Positions 8,103-15,557 of a stretch of DNA of 64,000 nt are shown piece after piece. Numbering within the stretch: position 1 is the first letter of the stretch; the number at the start of each line of letters is the position of its first letter. The DNA comes from Bacteroidota bacterium. GTDB lineage: Bacteria; Bacteroidota; Bacteroidia; Bacteroidales; CAIXZF01. Under the pieces are notes generated by a model. It saw only the letters and a program-made list of their open reading frames with translations, made no database searches and was not told the origin of the DNA. Position numbers and translations under genes: made by a program. Where the stretch lies: positions 1 through 64,000 of the forward strand of contig JAKLIX010000001.1 in assembly GCA_022709385.1 (NCBI GenBank), in the 5' to 3' direction.

Positions 8103-9059
8103 CTATTGTTTAAACTGTACTAATCTTACAGGCATGGTGGCCGGCACCAGTCCGCTTTTCAGCACCATCCGCTGGCCCACATCACCTGCCACAAACTGAA
8201 CAAAACCAGTGCCAAGTCCTGTAAATGATTCCCTGCAGATGGCATAGACCTCCCTTTTGAAAGGATAGGAAGATTCGGCTATATACCACTGGTAAGGCCT
8301 GATAAAATCACCTTCACCCTCCGTGTCGCCTTCCCTTCCGATGGCCGCAATACGGATATCTTTCAGAAAGTTATTCGAGGTGGTATCATCCCTGTCACTG
8401 ATCCAGTTTACGCCGATCACGCCGATGGCATTCCGGTTGTTTCTGACATATTCCAATACCTCCGGGTTGCTGTTTACGGCGTAAAGGCTTGATGGCAACG
8501 GTTTGTCTTTCAGGAAACGTTCCTGCAGCAGCCTGAAATTTCCGGATTTCCTGTTGTCGAACACCACCACGATATCCCCAAGGCTGCTTTTGGGATTCAG
8601 TTGATTCCAGTTCCTGATCGATCCGTCCATGATACCTGCTACCTGGTCGTAGCGGATTTGATCATCGGGATTATCCTGATGAAGGATGAGGGCAACGGCA
8701 TCATAGGCAATTTTTGTCGTCCGCGCCACAACCTGCCCGGCCAGCAGCCGGTCCCGCTCCTCCTGCGTCAGGTCGCGGGTAACCACGATGGCCCTTACCG
8801 AATCATTGAGCAGGTCGGCGATCACATCCGCTTCAGGAAGATATCGGGGAGTAATCACGGCATAGGCATAAAGACTCATAAAAGTCTGAACCTGTGTATC
8901 TATCAGGGGTTTGAAAGATTCATCGGCCGCGATCCTGATATTTCCCCTGGTGGGAGTTTCATCCAGATTGTCTCTGCTCCGCTGACAGGAAGTCGTGATA
9001 AAAAAGACTGATACTATCACAAGACCGCTAAGGTGAACCCGCATTTTCATGGCATTCAA
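8103..9059 (-). CDS. PstS-like substrate-binding lipoprotein
   Basis: A 318-aa lipoprotein with signal peptide and lipobox (FFITTSC, Cys near residue 25), followed by a periplasmic binding fold resembling phosphate-binding PstS: IRIAADESFKPL at the start, IRNWNQL in the middle and a late FIRPYQWYI segment. No Pst permease or ATPase is nearby, so phosphate uptake is not supported; the gene belongs to the Ton operon. The start overlaps the upstream stop in an ATGA arrangement. Ligand unknown. Confidence 0.82.
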   Translation of the reverse strand: MNAMKMRVHLSGLVIVSVFFITTSCQRSRDNLDETPTRGNIRIAADESFKPLIDTQVQTFMSLYAYAVITPRYLPEADVIADLLNDSVRAIVVTRDLTQEERDRLLAGQVVARTTKIAYDAVALILHQDNPDDQIRYDQVAGIMDGSIRNWNQLNPKSSLGDIVVVFDNRKSGNFRLLQERFLKDKPLPSSLYAVNSNPEVLEYVRNNRNAIGVIGVNWISDRDDTTSNNFLKDIRIAAIGREGDTEGEGDFIRPYQWYIAESSYPFKREVYAICRESFTGLGTGFVQFVAGDVGQRMVLKSGLVPATMPVRLVQFKQ

Positions 9060-9271
9060 TCATTTAATTCGTTGACCTTCTGTATCAGCCTGACGAGTCT
9101 GAAAACACCGTACATTGTAAAGAAAAAACCGAAAATGACCCGGATTTCTTTGGGCACGTAATCGAACACCCGGAAAAACATGAGTATTGCCCCAATCACC
9201 AGGTAGAGGGCCACCATCACGAATCCGAAGATGATCATGATCTTTTCCATCCAGCTACCGCCTAAGCCCAT
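9056..9271 (-). CDS. small membrane protein, first gene of the Ton operon
   Basis: A 71-aa protein with two predicted transmembrane helices (about 10-30 and 42-60) separated by a short FRVFDYVPKEIR loop, ending in a charged tail. I do not recognise a named family. The 4-bp overlap with the PstS-like gene supports co-translation and a real gene. Its role in the Ton operon is unknown. Confidence 0.7.
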   Translation of the reverse strand: MGLGGSWMEKIMIIFGFVMVALYLVIGAILMFFRVFDYVPKEIRVIFGFFFTMYGVFRLVRLIQKVNELND

Positions 9272-9357
9272 ATGCTTGCAGTAAAATCAATGTTCTATTA
9301 TCCTTATTATCAATCTGATGATGAAGGAAAAGAACGACAGTCATACCAACTTTATTG

Positions 9358-9445
9358 CGGAGAGAATGGGATTCGAACCCATGATACGCTTTTGGCGTAT
9401 ACACGCTCTCCAGGCGTGCGCCTTAGACCACTCGGCCATCTCTCC
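9358..9445 (-). tRNA. tRNA-Ser (anticodon GGA)
   Basis: The minus strand folds as a class II tRNA of 88 nt: acceptor GGAGAGA/TCTCTCC, discriminator G, D-arm TGGCCGAGTGGTCTAAGGC, anticodon stem CACGC/GCGTG with loop CTGGAGA, a long variable arm (TATACGCCAAAAGCGTATC) and T-arm GGTTCGAATCC. No CCA is encoded. Confidence 0.96.
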
Positions 9446-9490
9446 AAAACCCCGTAAAACCTTGTATTAGAAAGGATTTTTGGGGGAGGG

Positions 9491-9498
9491 CAAAGGTA
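9491..9498 (-). promoter_or_regulatory. promoter -7 element for tRNA-Ser
   Basis: The minus strand reads TACCTTTG, 45 nt upstream of the tRNA 5' end, matching TAnnTTTG. I see no clear -33 TTG at the ideal distance. Confidence 0.55.
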
Positions 9499-9545
9499 GA
9501 GATAATTTTGGTTTAAGAAAATTTTTTCAACTTTTTTTCAACAGC

Positions 9546-10907
9546 TTAGCCAAAGAGCAGTGAGAACAACTCATCGAGCCGCCTGACCAGGGGAATGGTG
9601 AACCCGGATGCCGAAAACTGGATGTTTTTCTGGTGATAGGCCGAAACGATCATCCTTTCAAAACCCAGTTTGGCTGCCTCGGAAAGACGCTGATCGATCC
9701 GGCTCACGGCACGGATCTCTCCGCTCAGCCCCACTTCTGCAGCCAGACAGGTCTTGCTGCTCACCGGAATATCTTCGGCTGAGGAAACAATGGCTGCAAC
9801 AACCGCCAGGTCGAGAGAAGGATCGTCGACACGGATTCCGCCCGCGATATTCAGGAAAACATCCTTGTTCCCCAACCTGAATCCGCCCCGCTTCTCAAGA
9901 ACGGCCAGCAGCATCCCCAGCCTGCGCAGGTCGAAGCCCGTGGATGACCGCTGGGGTGTTCCGTATGCCGATGTGCTTACCAGGGCCTGAACCTCGATCA
10001 GCATCGGTCTGAGTCCCTCCATCGTACTGCCGATGGCAATGCCGCTTAGCTGTTCGGTACTGTGACTCAGCAGGATCTCGCTCGGATTGCTGATCTCCCG
10101 TAGTCCGTTACTTCCCATCTCAAAGATCCCCAATTCCGCCGTCGATCCGAAACGATTCTTTACCGACCTGAGAATCCGGTAACCGTAATGCCGGTCTCCC
10201 TCGAAATGCAATACGGTATCCACCATGTGTTCCAATACCTTGGGCCCGGCAAGCAGGCCGTCTTTGGTGATATGCCCCACCAGAAAGACCGGAACCCCGG
10301 ATGACTTGGCAAAACGCTGCATTTCGGAGGCACACTCCCTGATCTGTGAGATACTGCCCGCTGAAGCATCAATGATGTCGGTGGTCAGGGTCTGGATAGA
10401 ATCGATGATGACCAGGGAGGGGCTCAGCGCCTGGATATGCTGAAAAATATTTCTTGTGGCCGTTTCATTCAGAATGTAACATGCAGGATTCCCGATGCCG
10501 ATCCTTTCAGCCCTCATCCTGATCTGCTGGTCGCTTTCCTCGCCGGATACGTACAATACCCTGCGGTCTTGCATGTTCAGGGCAGCCTGAAGCATCAGGG
10601 TGGATTTCCCTATCCCGGGTTCTCCACCCACCAGCACCAGGGATCCGGCCACTAGCCCGCCTCCCAGCACACGATCGAGCTCCTGGCTGCCGGTACCGCT
10701 GCGATTGGTGGTGTCAAGCACGATATCCTGAACAGGTACAGGCTTGGAAACCGGCTTGGCCGCAGGGACCGGATCATTGCCGCCGGATCGGGCGATCACT
10801 TCCTCGACAAAGGTATTCCACTGGTTGCAGGAAGGACACTTCCCAAGCCACTGTGACGACTGGGTGCCACAATTCTGGCAATAATACACTGTTTTCGCTT
10901 TGGCCAT
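9546..10907 (-). CDS. radA: DNA repair protein RadA
   Basis: RecA-like ATPase that drives branch migration in recombinational repair, 453 aa. An N-terminal C4 zinc finger (CQNCGTQSSQWLGKCPSC, about 10-27) is followed by an ATPase core with Walker A GGEPGIGKST (about 94-103), the RadA-specific KNRFG motif and a Lon-protease-like C-terminal domain. Length is typical. It is the last gene of a minus-strand run, 35 bp after a lipoprotein gene. Confidence 0.97.
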   Translation of the reverse strand: MAKAKTVYYCQNCGTQSSQWLGKCPSCNQWNTFVEEVIARSGGNDPVPAAKPVSKPVPVQDIVLDTTNRSGTGSQELDRVLGGGLVAGSLVLVGGEPGIGKSTLMLQAALNMQDRRVLYVSGEESDQQIRMRAERIGIGNPACYILNETATRNIFQHIQALSPSLVIIDSIQTLTTDIIDASAGSISQIRECASEMQRFAKSSGVPVFLVGHITKDGLLAGPKVLEHMVDTVLHFEGDRHYGYRILRSVKNRFGSTAELGIFEMGSNGLREISNPSEILLSHSTEQLSGIAIGSTMEGLRPMLIEVQALVSTSAYGTPQRSSTGFDLRRLGMLLAVLEKRGGFRLGNKDVFLNIAGGIRVDDPSLDLAVVAAIVSSAEDIPVSSKTCLAAEVGLSGEIRAVSRIDQRLSEAAKLGFERMIVSAYHQKNIQFSASGFTIPLVRRLDELFSLLFG

Positions 10908-10942
10908 CTTTCTTCCCGGAAATGAACCGCTGATCGCAACGG

Positions 10943-11368
10943 TTAATCAAAATGCTTCTTCGTGAACTCTTTGATCAGCAAACCACCCTCTTTGTCGCTC
11001 ACAAGGATCAGGATGTCCTTGTTCGACTTGACGATCTCCCAGTCATCGTTCATATAAGTCATGCCACCGGTAAAATCCGTGATTTCCACATACTTCTTGT
11101 AGAACCTCACCTTGACTTCATACTTTCCTTCGTATCTGACCAGGATGGAATCCGGTTCAAACATATTATATTCGGTCACCGCCATCAGGTCATCGACCCC
11201 GAACAACCAATCCGTGGTGATCTCGGAATCCACATCCGTAACGTTCACCATTTGCCAGGTCCCCAGTATTTTTACCAGCGTCTGGGCCTTGCTGCAGGCC
11301 AGGAGGGTCAGGGCGAGCAAAAAGGGAACAATAAGGATGCGGGCTGCCCGAAAACGGATACCGGTCAT
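10943..11368 (-). CDS. predicted lipoprotein, lipocalin-like
   Basis: A 141-aa protein with a signal peptide and lipobox (LALTLLAC, Cys near 25). The mature part begins LVKILGTWQMVNV and alternates short predicted strands, which resembles small lipocalin-like or DUF-type lipoproteins of Bacteroidota (GTW near the start). No catalytic motif is seen and the function is unknown. It lies between rfaE2 and radA, same strand, with short gaps. Confidence 0.7.
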   Translation of the reverse strand: MTGIRFRAARILIVPFLLALTLLACSKAQTLVKILGTWQMVNVTDVDSEITTDWLFGVDDLMAVTEYNMFEPDSILVRYEGKYEVKVRFYKKYVEITDFTGGMTYMNDDWEIVKSNKDILILVSDKEGGLLIKEFTKKHFD

Positions 11369-11395
11369 TGCATGATACAGATTTCAGCTATAAAA

Positions 11396-11911
11396 TTAGG
11401 ATTTTTCATGCTCCGGCAGACCGGCTTTGCGGATTTTTTCCTCGATGGAGGAAGTTGAATACCCTTCCAGGAAGGGAAGGATGATCACTTCACCTCCGTA
11501 TGCAGCAAGCAGGTCAGCCCCCACGACGGCATCTTTCCGGTAATCCCCTCCTTTCACGAGGATATCCGGTTTCACTTCGGCAATCAGCCGGTAAGGGGTA
11601 TCTTCATCAAACAGAACCACTGCATTCACAAAATGGATTGCTGCAAGTACCATGGCCCTGGCCTGTTCAGGCATGATCGGCCTGTGACTGCCTTTGAGCC
11701 TGCGAACAGATGCATCACTGTTGAGTCCGATGACCAGGATGTCGCCCAGGGCAGCTGCCCTCGAAAGGTAGTCGATATGGCCGGGGTGGATCAGATCAAA
11801 ACAACCGTTGGTAAATACGATCTTCCGGCCTTGAAAACGCCAGAGGGCAAGCATCCGTTCCATCCGGTCTGAACCGGCCACCTTTTGCGTCATGAGATCC
11901 GTGTAATTCAT
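11396..11911 (-). CDS. rfaE2: D-glycero-beta-D-manno-heptose 1-phosphate adenylyltransferase
   Basis: Nucleotidyltransferase that makes ADP-heptose for the LPS core, 171 aa. It corresponds to the C-terminal half of E. coli HldE as a stand-alone protein. Visible motifs: FTNGCFDLIHPGH (HxGH nucleotide-binding), GLNSDASVRRLKG, the RAMVLAAI helix, KPDILVKGGDY and the terminal GYSTSSI. The kinase half (RfaE1) is not in the window. Its start touches the stop of the upstream UPF0104 gene. A GT9 heptosyltransferase-like gene at 41430-42467 could use the product. Confidence 0.93.
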   Translation of the reverse strand: MNYTDLMTQKVAGSDRMERMLALWRFQGRKIVFTNGCFDLIHPGHIDYLSRAAALGDILVIGLNSDASVRRLKGSHRPIMPEQARAMVLAAIHFVNAVVLFDEDTPYRLIAEVKPDILVKGGDYRKDAVVGADLLAAYGGEVIILPFLEGYSTSSIEEKIRKAGLPEHEKS

Positions 11912-12939
11912 CAGACCCTGGTTTTGCGGAGGTTGTTATTACGCTTCAGATACAGCATGATCATCAGGTAGGAAACCGCACCCCCGGCCAGCAGCAGGAC
12001 CGTCTGGGCAAAATGGGTGACGGTGGCATAGGAAGCGGCTGAGGTCGCAGTAAGGCCGTAAAGTTCAAACAGGATGGCCTTTACAATAAAATGATAGGCT
12101 CCGATCCCCCCCGGTACCGGCGCCACAAAACCGAAACTTCCAAGGGTCAGTACCGTCAGTCCGTCCATCACACCAAGATGCCGGGTGGCAGGCATGGCAA
12201 AAAAACACAGGTAGGTCATCAGAAAATAATTACCCCAGATCATGACTGTCCAGAAAAGAAACGCCCATTTCTGTTTCATCCTGGTAATGGTCAGTATGCC
12301 ATCGAGAAATCCGAATACCAGTCCCTTTACCTTCTGATAAACGGGAAACTGTTTCATCCATGGTTTTAAGTACCTGATCAGGAACACAAAACCCACAAGC
12401 AAACCCAATGTGACACATCCAGCGAGAAGAAGTGACACATGCCTTGCCTGCAAGGATTCACTTAAAGGGGTAAAGAGATATTTGTTTACAAAACCACCTA
12501 CCAGTTTCAACTGCAACAGAATAACCATCAGGGTCATCAGCAGCAGGACGATCATATCGAAGATACGCTCCGAGATTACGGTACCGATCAGGTTGTTAAC
12601 CGGGATCTTTTCGGTCCGGGACAGTACGCCGCAACGGGTCACTTCACCGATGCGGGGAATGGCAAGATTGGCCAGGTACCCGACCATGACGGCATAAAAA
12701 GTGCGGAGATGGCTGGTAGGGTAATTCATCGAAGCGATCAGGAGGTTCCACCGCACGGCCCGCGACACATGACTGAGGATTCCGGACAGAAAAGCAAGGG
12801 CAATCCAGTAGTAATTGATCGTTCCCATCTCCCTGAATACCAGCCTTAAATCTATTTTTCTGAAAGCCAGCCAAAGCAGACCCAGACCGAGTATCAGGAA
12901 AAAAAGGTACTGAAATATGGAAACCACCCGCTTTTTCAA
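11911..12939 (-). CDS. UPF0104/LPG-synthase-TM family membrane protein
   Basis: A 342-aa polytopic membrane protein of the lysylphosphatidylglycerol synthase transmembrane-domain family (UPF0104, flippase-like). About eight hydrophobic segments are visible, together with the family's conserved ISERIFDM and PVPGGIGAYHF motifs. Only the membrane part is present; there is no aminoacyl-transferase domain, so it cannot itself make lysyl-PG. A lipid translocation role is suggested for the family but unproven here. It lies 3 bp after panD. Confidence 0.85.
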   Translation of the reverse strand: MKKRVVSIFQYLFFLILGLGLLWLAFRKIDLRLVFREMGTINYYWIALAFLSGILSHVSRAVRWNLLIASMNYPTSHLRTFYAVMVGYLANLAIPRIGEVTRCGVLSRTEKIPVNNLIGTVISERIFDMIVLLLMTLMVILLQLKLVGGFVNKYLFTPLSESLQARHVSLLLAGCVTLGLLVGFVFLIRYLKPWMKQFPVYQKVKGLVFGFLDGILTITRMKQKWAFLFWTVMIWGNYFLMTYLCFFAMPATRHLGVMDGLTVLTLGSFGFVAPVPGGIGAYHFIVKAILFELYGLTATSAASYATVTHFAQTVLLLAGGAVSYLMIMLYLKRNNNLRKTRV

Positions 12940-12942
12940 GGA

Positions 12943-13290
12943 TCAGGGGAGTTTGTTCTGCCTGTCGGGCAGGACAATGACGGGTTTGTAATTCCTGGCA
13001 TCCTTTACATCCACCAGGCCGTAGGAAACGATGATCACCAGGTCGCCAACGGCGGCTTTACGGGCGGCTGCTCCGTTGAGCGAGACGATGCCCGATCCCC
13101 TGGGCGCTTTGATCACATATGTTTCCAGCCTTTCCCCGTTATTGATATTGAGGACATGTATCTTTTCGTTTTCCACCAGGTTGGCAGCGTCCATCAGGTC
13201 TTCATCAAGGCCCAGACTGCCCACATAATGCAGGTTGGCGTCGGTAAGGGTAGCCCTGTGAATTTTCGATTTTAGAATTTCTATCATCAT
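12943..13290 (-). CDS. panD: aspartate 1-decarboxylase
   Basis: Pyruvoyl-dependent enzyme converting L-aspartate to beta-alanine for pantothenate and CoA. It is 115 aa, as expected. The self-cleavage site YVGSLGLDEDL is present (Gly-Ser near 24-25, the Ser becoming the pyruvoyl group), followed by NGERLETYVI, SGIVSLNGAAARKA and VGDLVII. It follows panC by 15 bp, so the pantothenate branch genes are together. A TACTTTTG element overlaps the panC stop and could start a nearly leaderless panD transcript. Confidence 0.97.
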   Translation of the reverse strand: MMIEILKSKIHRATLTDANLHYVGSLGLDEDLMDAANLVENEKIHVLNINNGERLETYVIKAPRGSGIVSLNGAAARKAAVGDLVIIVSYGLVDVKDARNYKPVIVLPDRQNKLP

Positions 13291-13297
13291 GGCGCTG

Positions 13298-13305
13298 CAA
13301 AAGTA
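13298..13305 (-). promoter_or_regulatory. promoter -7 element for panD
   Basis: The minus strand reads TACTTTTG only 7 nt before the panD ATG, next to the panC stop. If used, the transcript would have almost no 5' leader. Confidence 0.45.
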
Positions 13306-14145
13306 CTAAAGAATCAGGATATTATCAATCAGCCTCACATCTCCTGCCCATACGGCAGTACAGCAGACCAATGAAGGGAAAGCATCCCAGTGTTTTGCAG
13401 GCTTCAGGCTGACGGCATCCGCAACTTCGAGGTATTCGACCCGGAAATCCGGAACTGCATCAATCCTGTCTGCAGCCTGCTGAATGGCCTGTTCAAGCGG
13501 TATACGATCCCTGGATGCTTTCAGGGAAATCAGGCTTTGACGGATCACCGGAGCAAGGCGGCGATGCCCGGGGCTCAGTCTGCGGTTTCTTGAACTCATG
13601 GCCAGGCCGTCGGCTTCCCGCACTGTAGGACAAGGAACGATCTCCACCGGCATGTGACACATCTTCACCAGCGCTTTGACGATAAGGAGCTGCTGGTAGT
13701 CCTTCTCCCCGAAATAGGCCCTGTCAGGTTTTACCAGGTCGAAAAGTCTTTTTACCACAATGGCGACCCCGTTGAAATGCCCCGGCCTGAAACTGCCTTC
13801 CATCACCTGTTCCAGCAGCCCGAAATCATATTTCTCATCAGGCGGTTCGGGATACATTTCGGGAACCCCCGGATGAAACAACACATGACATCCGGCCTGT
13901 TCAAGCATCCGTACATCTTCCGCCAGGGTACGGGGATACTTTTCAAGATCATCCGGATTATTAAACTGAACCGGGTTGACGAAAATGCTGCATACAACGG
14001 TCTCATTCTCACAAAGCGCCTGGCGCACCAGGGCGAGATGCCCCTCGTGCAAAGCCCCCATCGTCGGCACAAAACCCGTCGTTTTACCCCTGTATGGTCC
14101 TTCAAAACAGGCGGACAAAGCCGCCTTTGTTTCCGCGATGAACAT
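13306..14145 (-). CDS. panC: pantoate--beta-alanine ligase
   Basis: ATP-dependent condensation of pantoate with beta-alanine to give pantothenate, 279 aa (usual length). The nucleotidyltransferase motifs VPTMGALHEGHLALV (HxGH type), VNPVQFNNPDDLEKYPRT, FGEKDYQQL and the lysine/serine loop AMSSRNRRL (KMSKS-like position) are visible. It is upstream of panD, which provides one substrate. The preceding gene is a thioredoxin-like lipoprotein. Confidence 0.97.
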   Translation of the reverse strand: MFIAETKAALSACFEGPYRGKTTGFVPTMGALHEGHLALVRQALCENETVVCSIFVNPVQFNNPDDLEKYPRTLAEDVRMLEQAGCHVLFHPGVPEMYPEPPDEKYDFGLLEQVMEGSFRPGHFNGVAIVVKRLFDLVKPDRAYFGEKDYQQLLIVKALVKMCHMPVEIVPCPTVREADGLAMSSRNRRLSPGHRRLAPVIRQSLISLKASRDRIPLEQAIQQAADRIDAVPDFRVEYLEVADAVSLKPAKHWDAFPSLVCCTAVWAGDVRLIDNILIL

Positions 14146-14159
14146 GACGACTCTGAATA

Positions 14160-14753
14160 TTAATCGGTTAATCCGATATACCTGAACAGGTCTTTTTCAA
14201 GGGTAGACGCCGGCTTTTCGATGATCCTGCCCATCTCGGAATGCTTACGATAGATAATGATCGTCGGAACAAAGTTGATTTCCAGGGCTGACAAATCCGT
14301 CTTTCCCGCTTTTTTACTCCTGTCCACACTGTAGACCTTCAGCATACGGGTATCAAATTTCACATAATCAAGGATTTTGTAAAAACGTGGCACTTCCCTG
14401 CGGCTGTCCCCGCACCATGTAGCCAGGACCAGCGTGATGCCGATGTCTCTCCACTGGTTTTTCAGTTGCTGAAGGCTGGCAGTATCAAGCTGGTAAGCAT
14501 CATATTCCTTATCAAACCACGCTTTAAAAGGATGTTTTTCAAGATCCCTGCGTGAACATTCCCCCACCAGCATGGGTTTCTGTGATTTCGGGTCGGTGAT
14601 GACCAGGCTGCTTTTGCCGCTGCACCCGCAAAGCAGTGCCGGCAGCAACAGGAACAACATCCAACGGCAAGCTCCGGAATGAAGGATGCTGCAATTCTTT
14701 TCCAGGCAGCCGGTTTCATGGCGGCCTGGTTCGGGAACACTCAGGAACCGCAT
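14160..14753 (-). CDS. thioredoxin-like lipoprotein
   Basis: Predicted envelope protein with a thioredoxin fold. A hydrophobic segment and lipobox (FLLLPALLCGC) lie near residues 32-43, so the true start may be the internal ATG at 14660. The active site reads TWCGDS: the first Cys is kept but the second is Ser, which argues against a normal dithiol exchange and resembles Bacteroidota proteins with a WCGDSR motif. A late FVPTIIIY carries the cis-Pro. It starts 9 bp after the sdhC stop. Exact function unknown. Confidence 0.75.
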   Translation of the reverse strand: MRFLSVPEPGRHETGCLEKNCSILHSGACRWMLFLLLPALLCGCSGKSSLVITDPKSQKPMLVGECSRRDLEKHPFKAWFDKEYDAYQLDTASLQQLKNQWRDIGITLVLATWCGDSRREVPRFYKILDYVKFDTRMLKVYSVDRSKKAGKTDLSALEINFVPTIIIYRKHSEMGRIIEKPASTLEKDLFRYIGLTD

Positions 14754-14762
14754 CGGAAGGAT

Positions 14763-15425
14763 TTAATAAAACATGTAATAAACCGGAATGACCATAAAAC
14801 CAAGCGGCACGACCACCGAGTAAATGTTGCCGGCTGTTTTGATGGCAGGGGTGTATTTGTTGTGGTTCAGGCCAAGTGTTTGAAAGGCAGACTGAAACGC
14901 ATGGTTCAGGTGGAAGCCCAGGATTACCATAAAGATCAAATACATGACGGCATAGTTTCTGTCGGTGAACAGCAGGGCCGCCATGCTGTAAAAATCATGC
15001 CTGTCGGTGATCCCGTCTGGCACGGCCACCCAACCCAGCTTGACAAAGTAAAAATTGGAAAGGTGGATGATCAGGAAAAGCAGGACAACCACCCCGGTGT
15101 GAATCATGTATTTGGAAAAGAAGGAGGTATGCGAGTATCCTTCGATCCTGTACCTGACCGGCCTGGCCAGCCAATTCTGTATCTGAACGATAATGCCGAT
15201 AATAATATGGACAATAAAGCCCAGAAAGAGAAAAACCTCGAACACCTTCACCACATAATTACTGGCCATGAAGTGAGCCGCGGCATTGAACCAGGCTCCC
15301 CCGTCATCGCGGAGAAGGCACAGATTGATACCCAGGTGAACCAGCAAAAACACGATGAGGAACAAGCCTGCCACCGCCATATAGATCTTTTTGCTGATGG
15401 AAGAAAGATGATACCACTTAGCCAT
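14763..15425 (-). CDS. sdhC: succinate dehydrogenase/fumarate reductase cytochrome b subunit
   Basis: A 220-aa membrane anchor of a Bacteroidota-type (epsilon-like, single-anchor) succinate:quinone oxidoreductase. Five hydrophobic helices are visible, with candidate haem-ligand histidines in LLVHLG, AAHFMASN, VHIIIG and HTGVVV, and later IIHLSNFYF and GFHLNHAF. It transfers electrons between quinone and the SdhB iron-sulfur subunit. The genes that normally follow, sdhA and sdhB, are not here; the next gene is the thioredoxin-like protein. It is divergent from pepP. Confidence 0.9.
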   Translation of the reverse strand: MAKWYHLSSISKKIYMAVAGLFLIVFLLVHLGINLCLLRDDGGAWFNAAAHFMASNYVVKVFEVFLFLGFIVHIIIGIIVQIQNWLARPVRYRIEGYSHTSFFSKYMIHTGVVVLLFLIIHLSNFYFVKLGWVAVPDGITDRHDFYSMAALLFTDRNYAVMYLIFMVILGFHLNHAFQSAFQTLGLNHNKYTPAIKTAGNIYSVVVPLGFMVIPVYYMFY

Positions 15426-15480
15426 AATGAAAGTGCATTAATTACAAACCGGAAGGGATGAACCCTGTGAAATCTGTTAG

Positions 15481-15488
15481 CAAATGTA
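15481..15488 (-). promoter_or_regulatory. promoter -7 element for sdhC
   Basis: The minus strand reads TACATTTG about 55 nt before the sdhC ATG, in the pepP-sdhC divergent gap. Confidence 0.55.
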
Positions 15489-15557
15489 ACTTTTTACCGT
15501 TTTTTCCGCAAAAACAAACAATATTTATATTCAGTACAAATAATAAGGGAGCCTGCC

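Noticed and set aside
9056-9271. Phosphate uptake operon
   Set aside because: Only a PstS-like protein is present; pstC, pstA, pstB and phoU are missing, and the context is the Ton operon.
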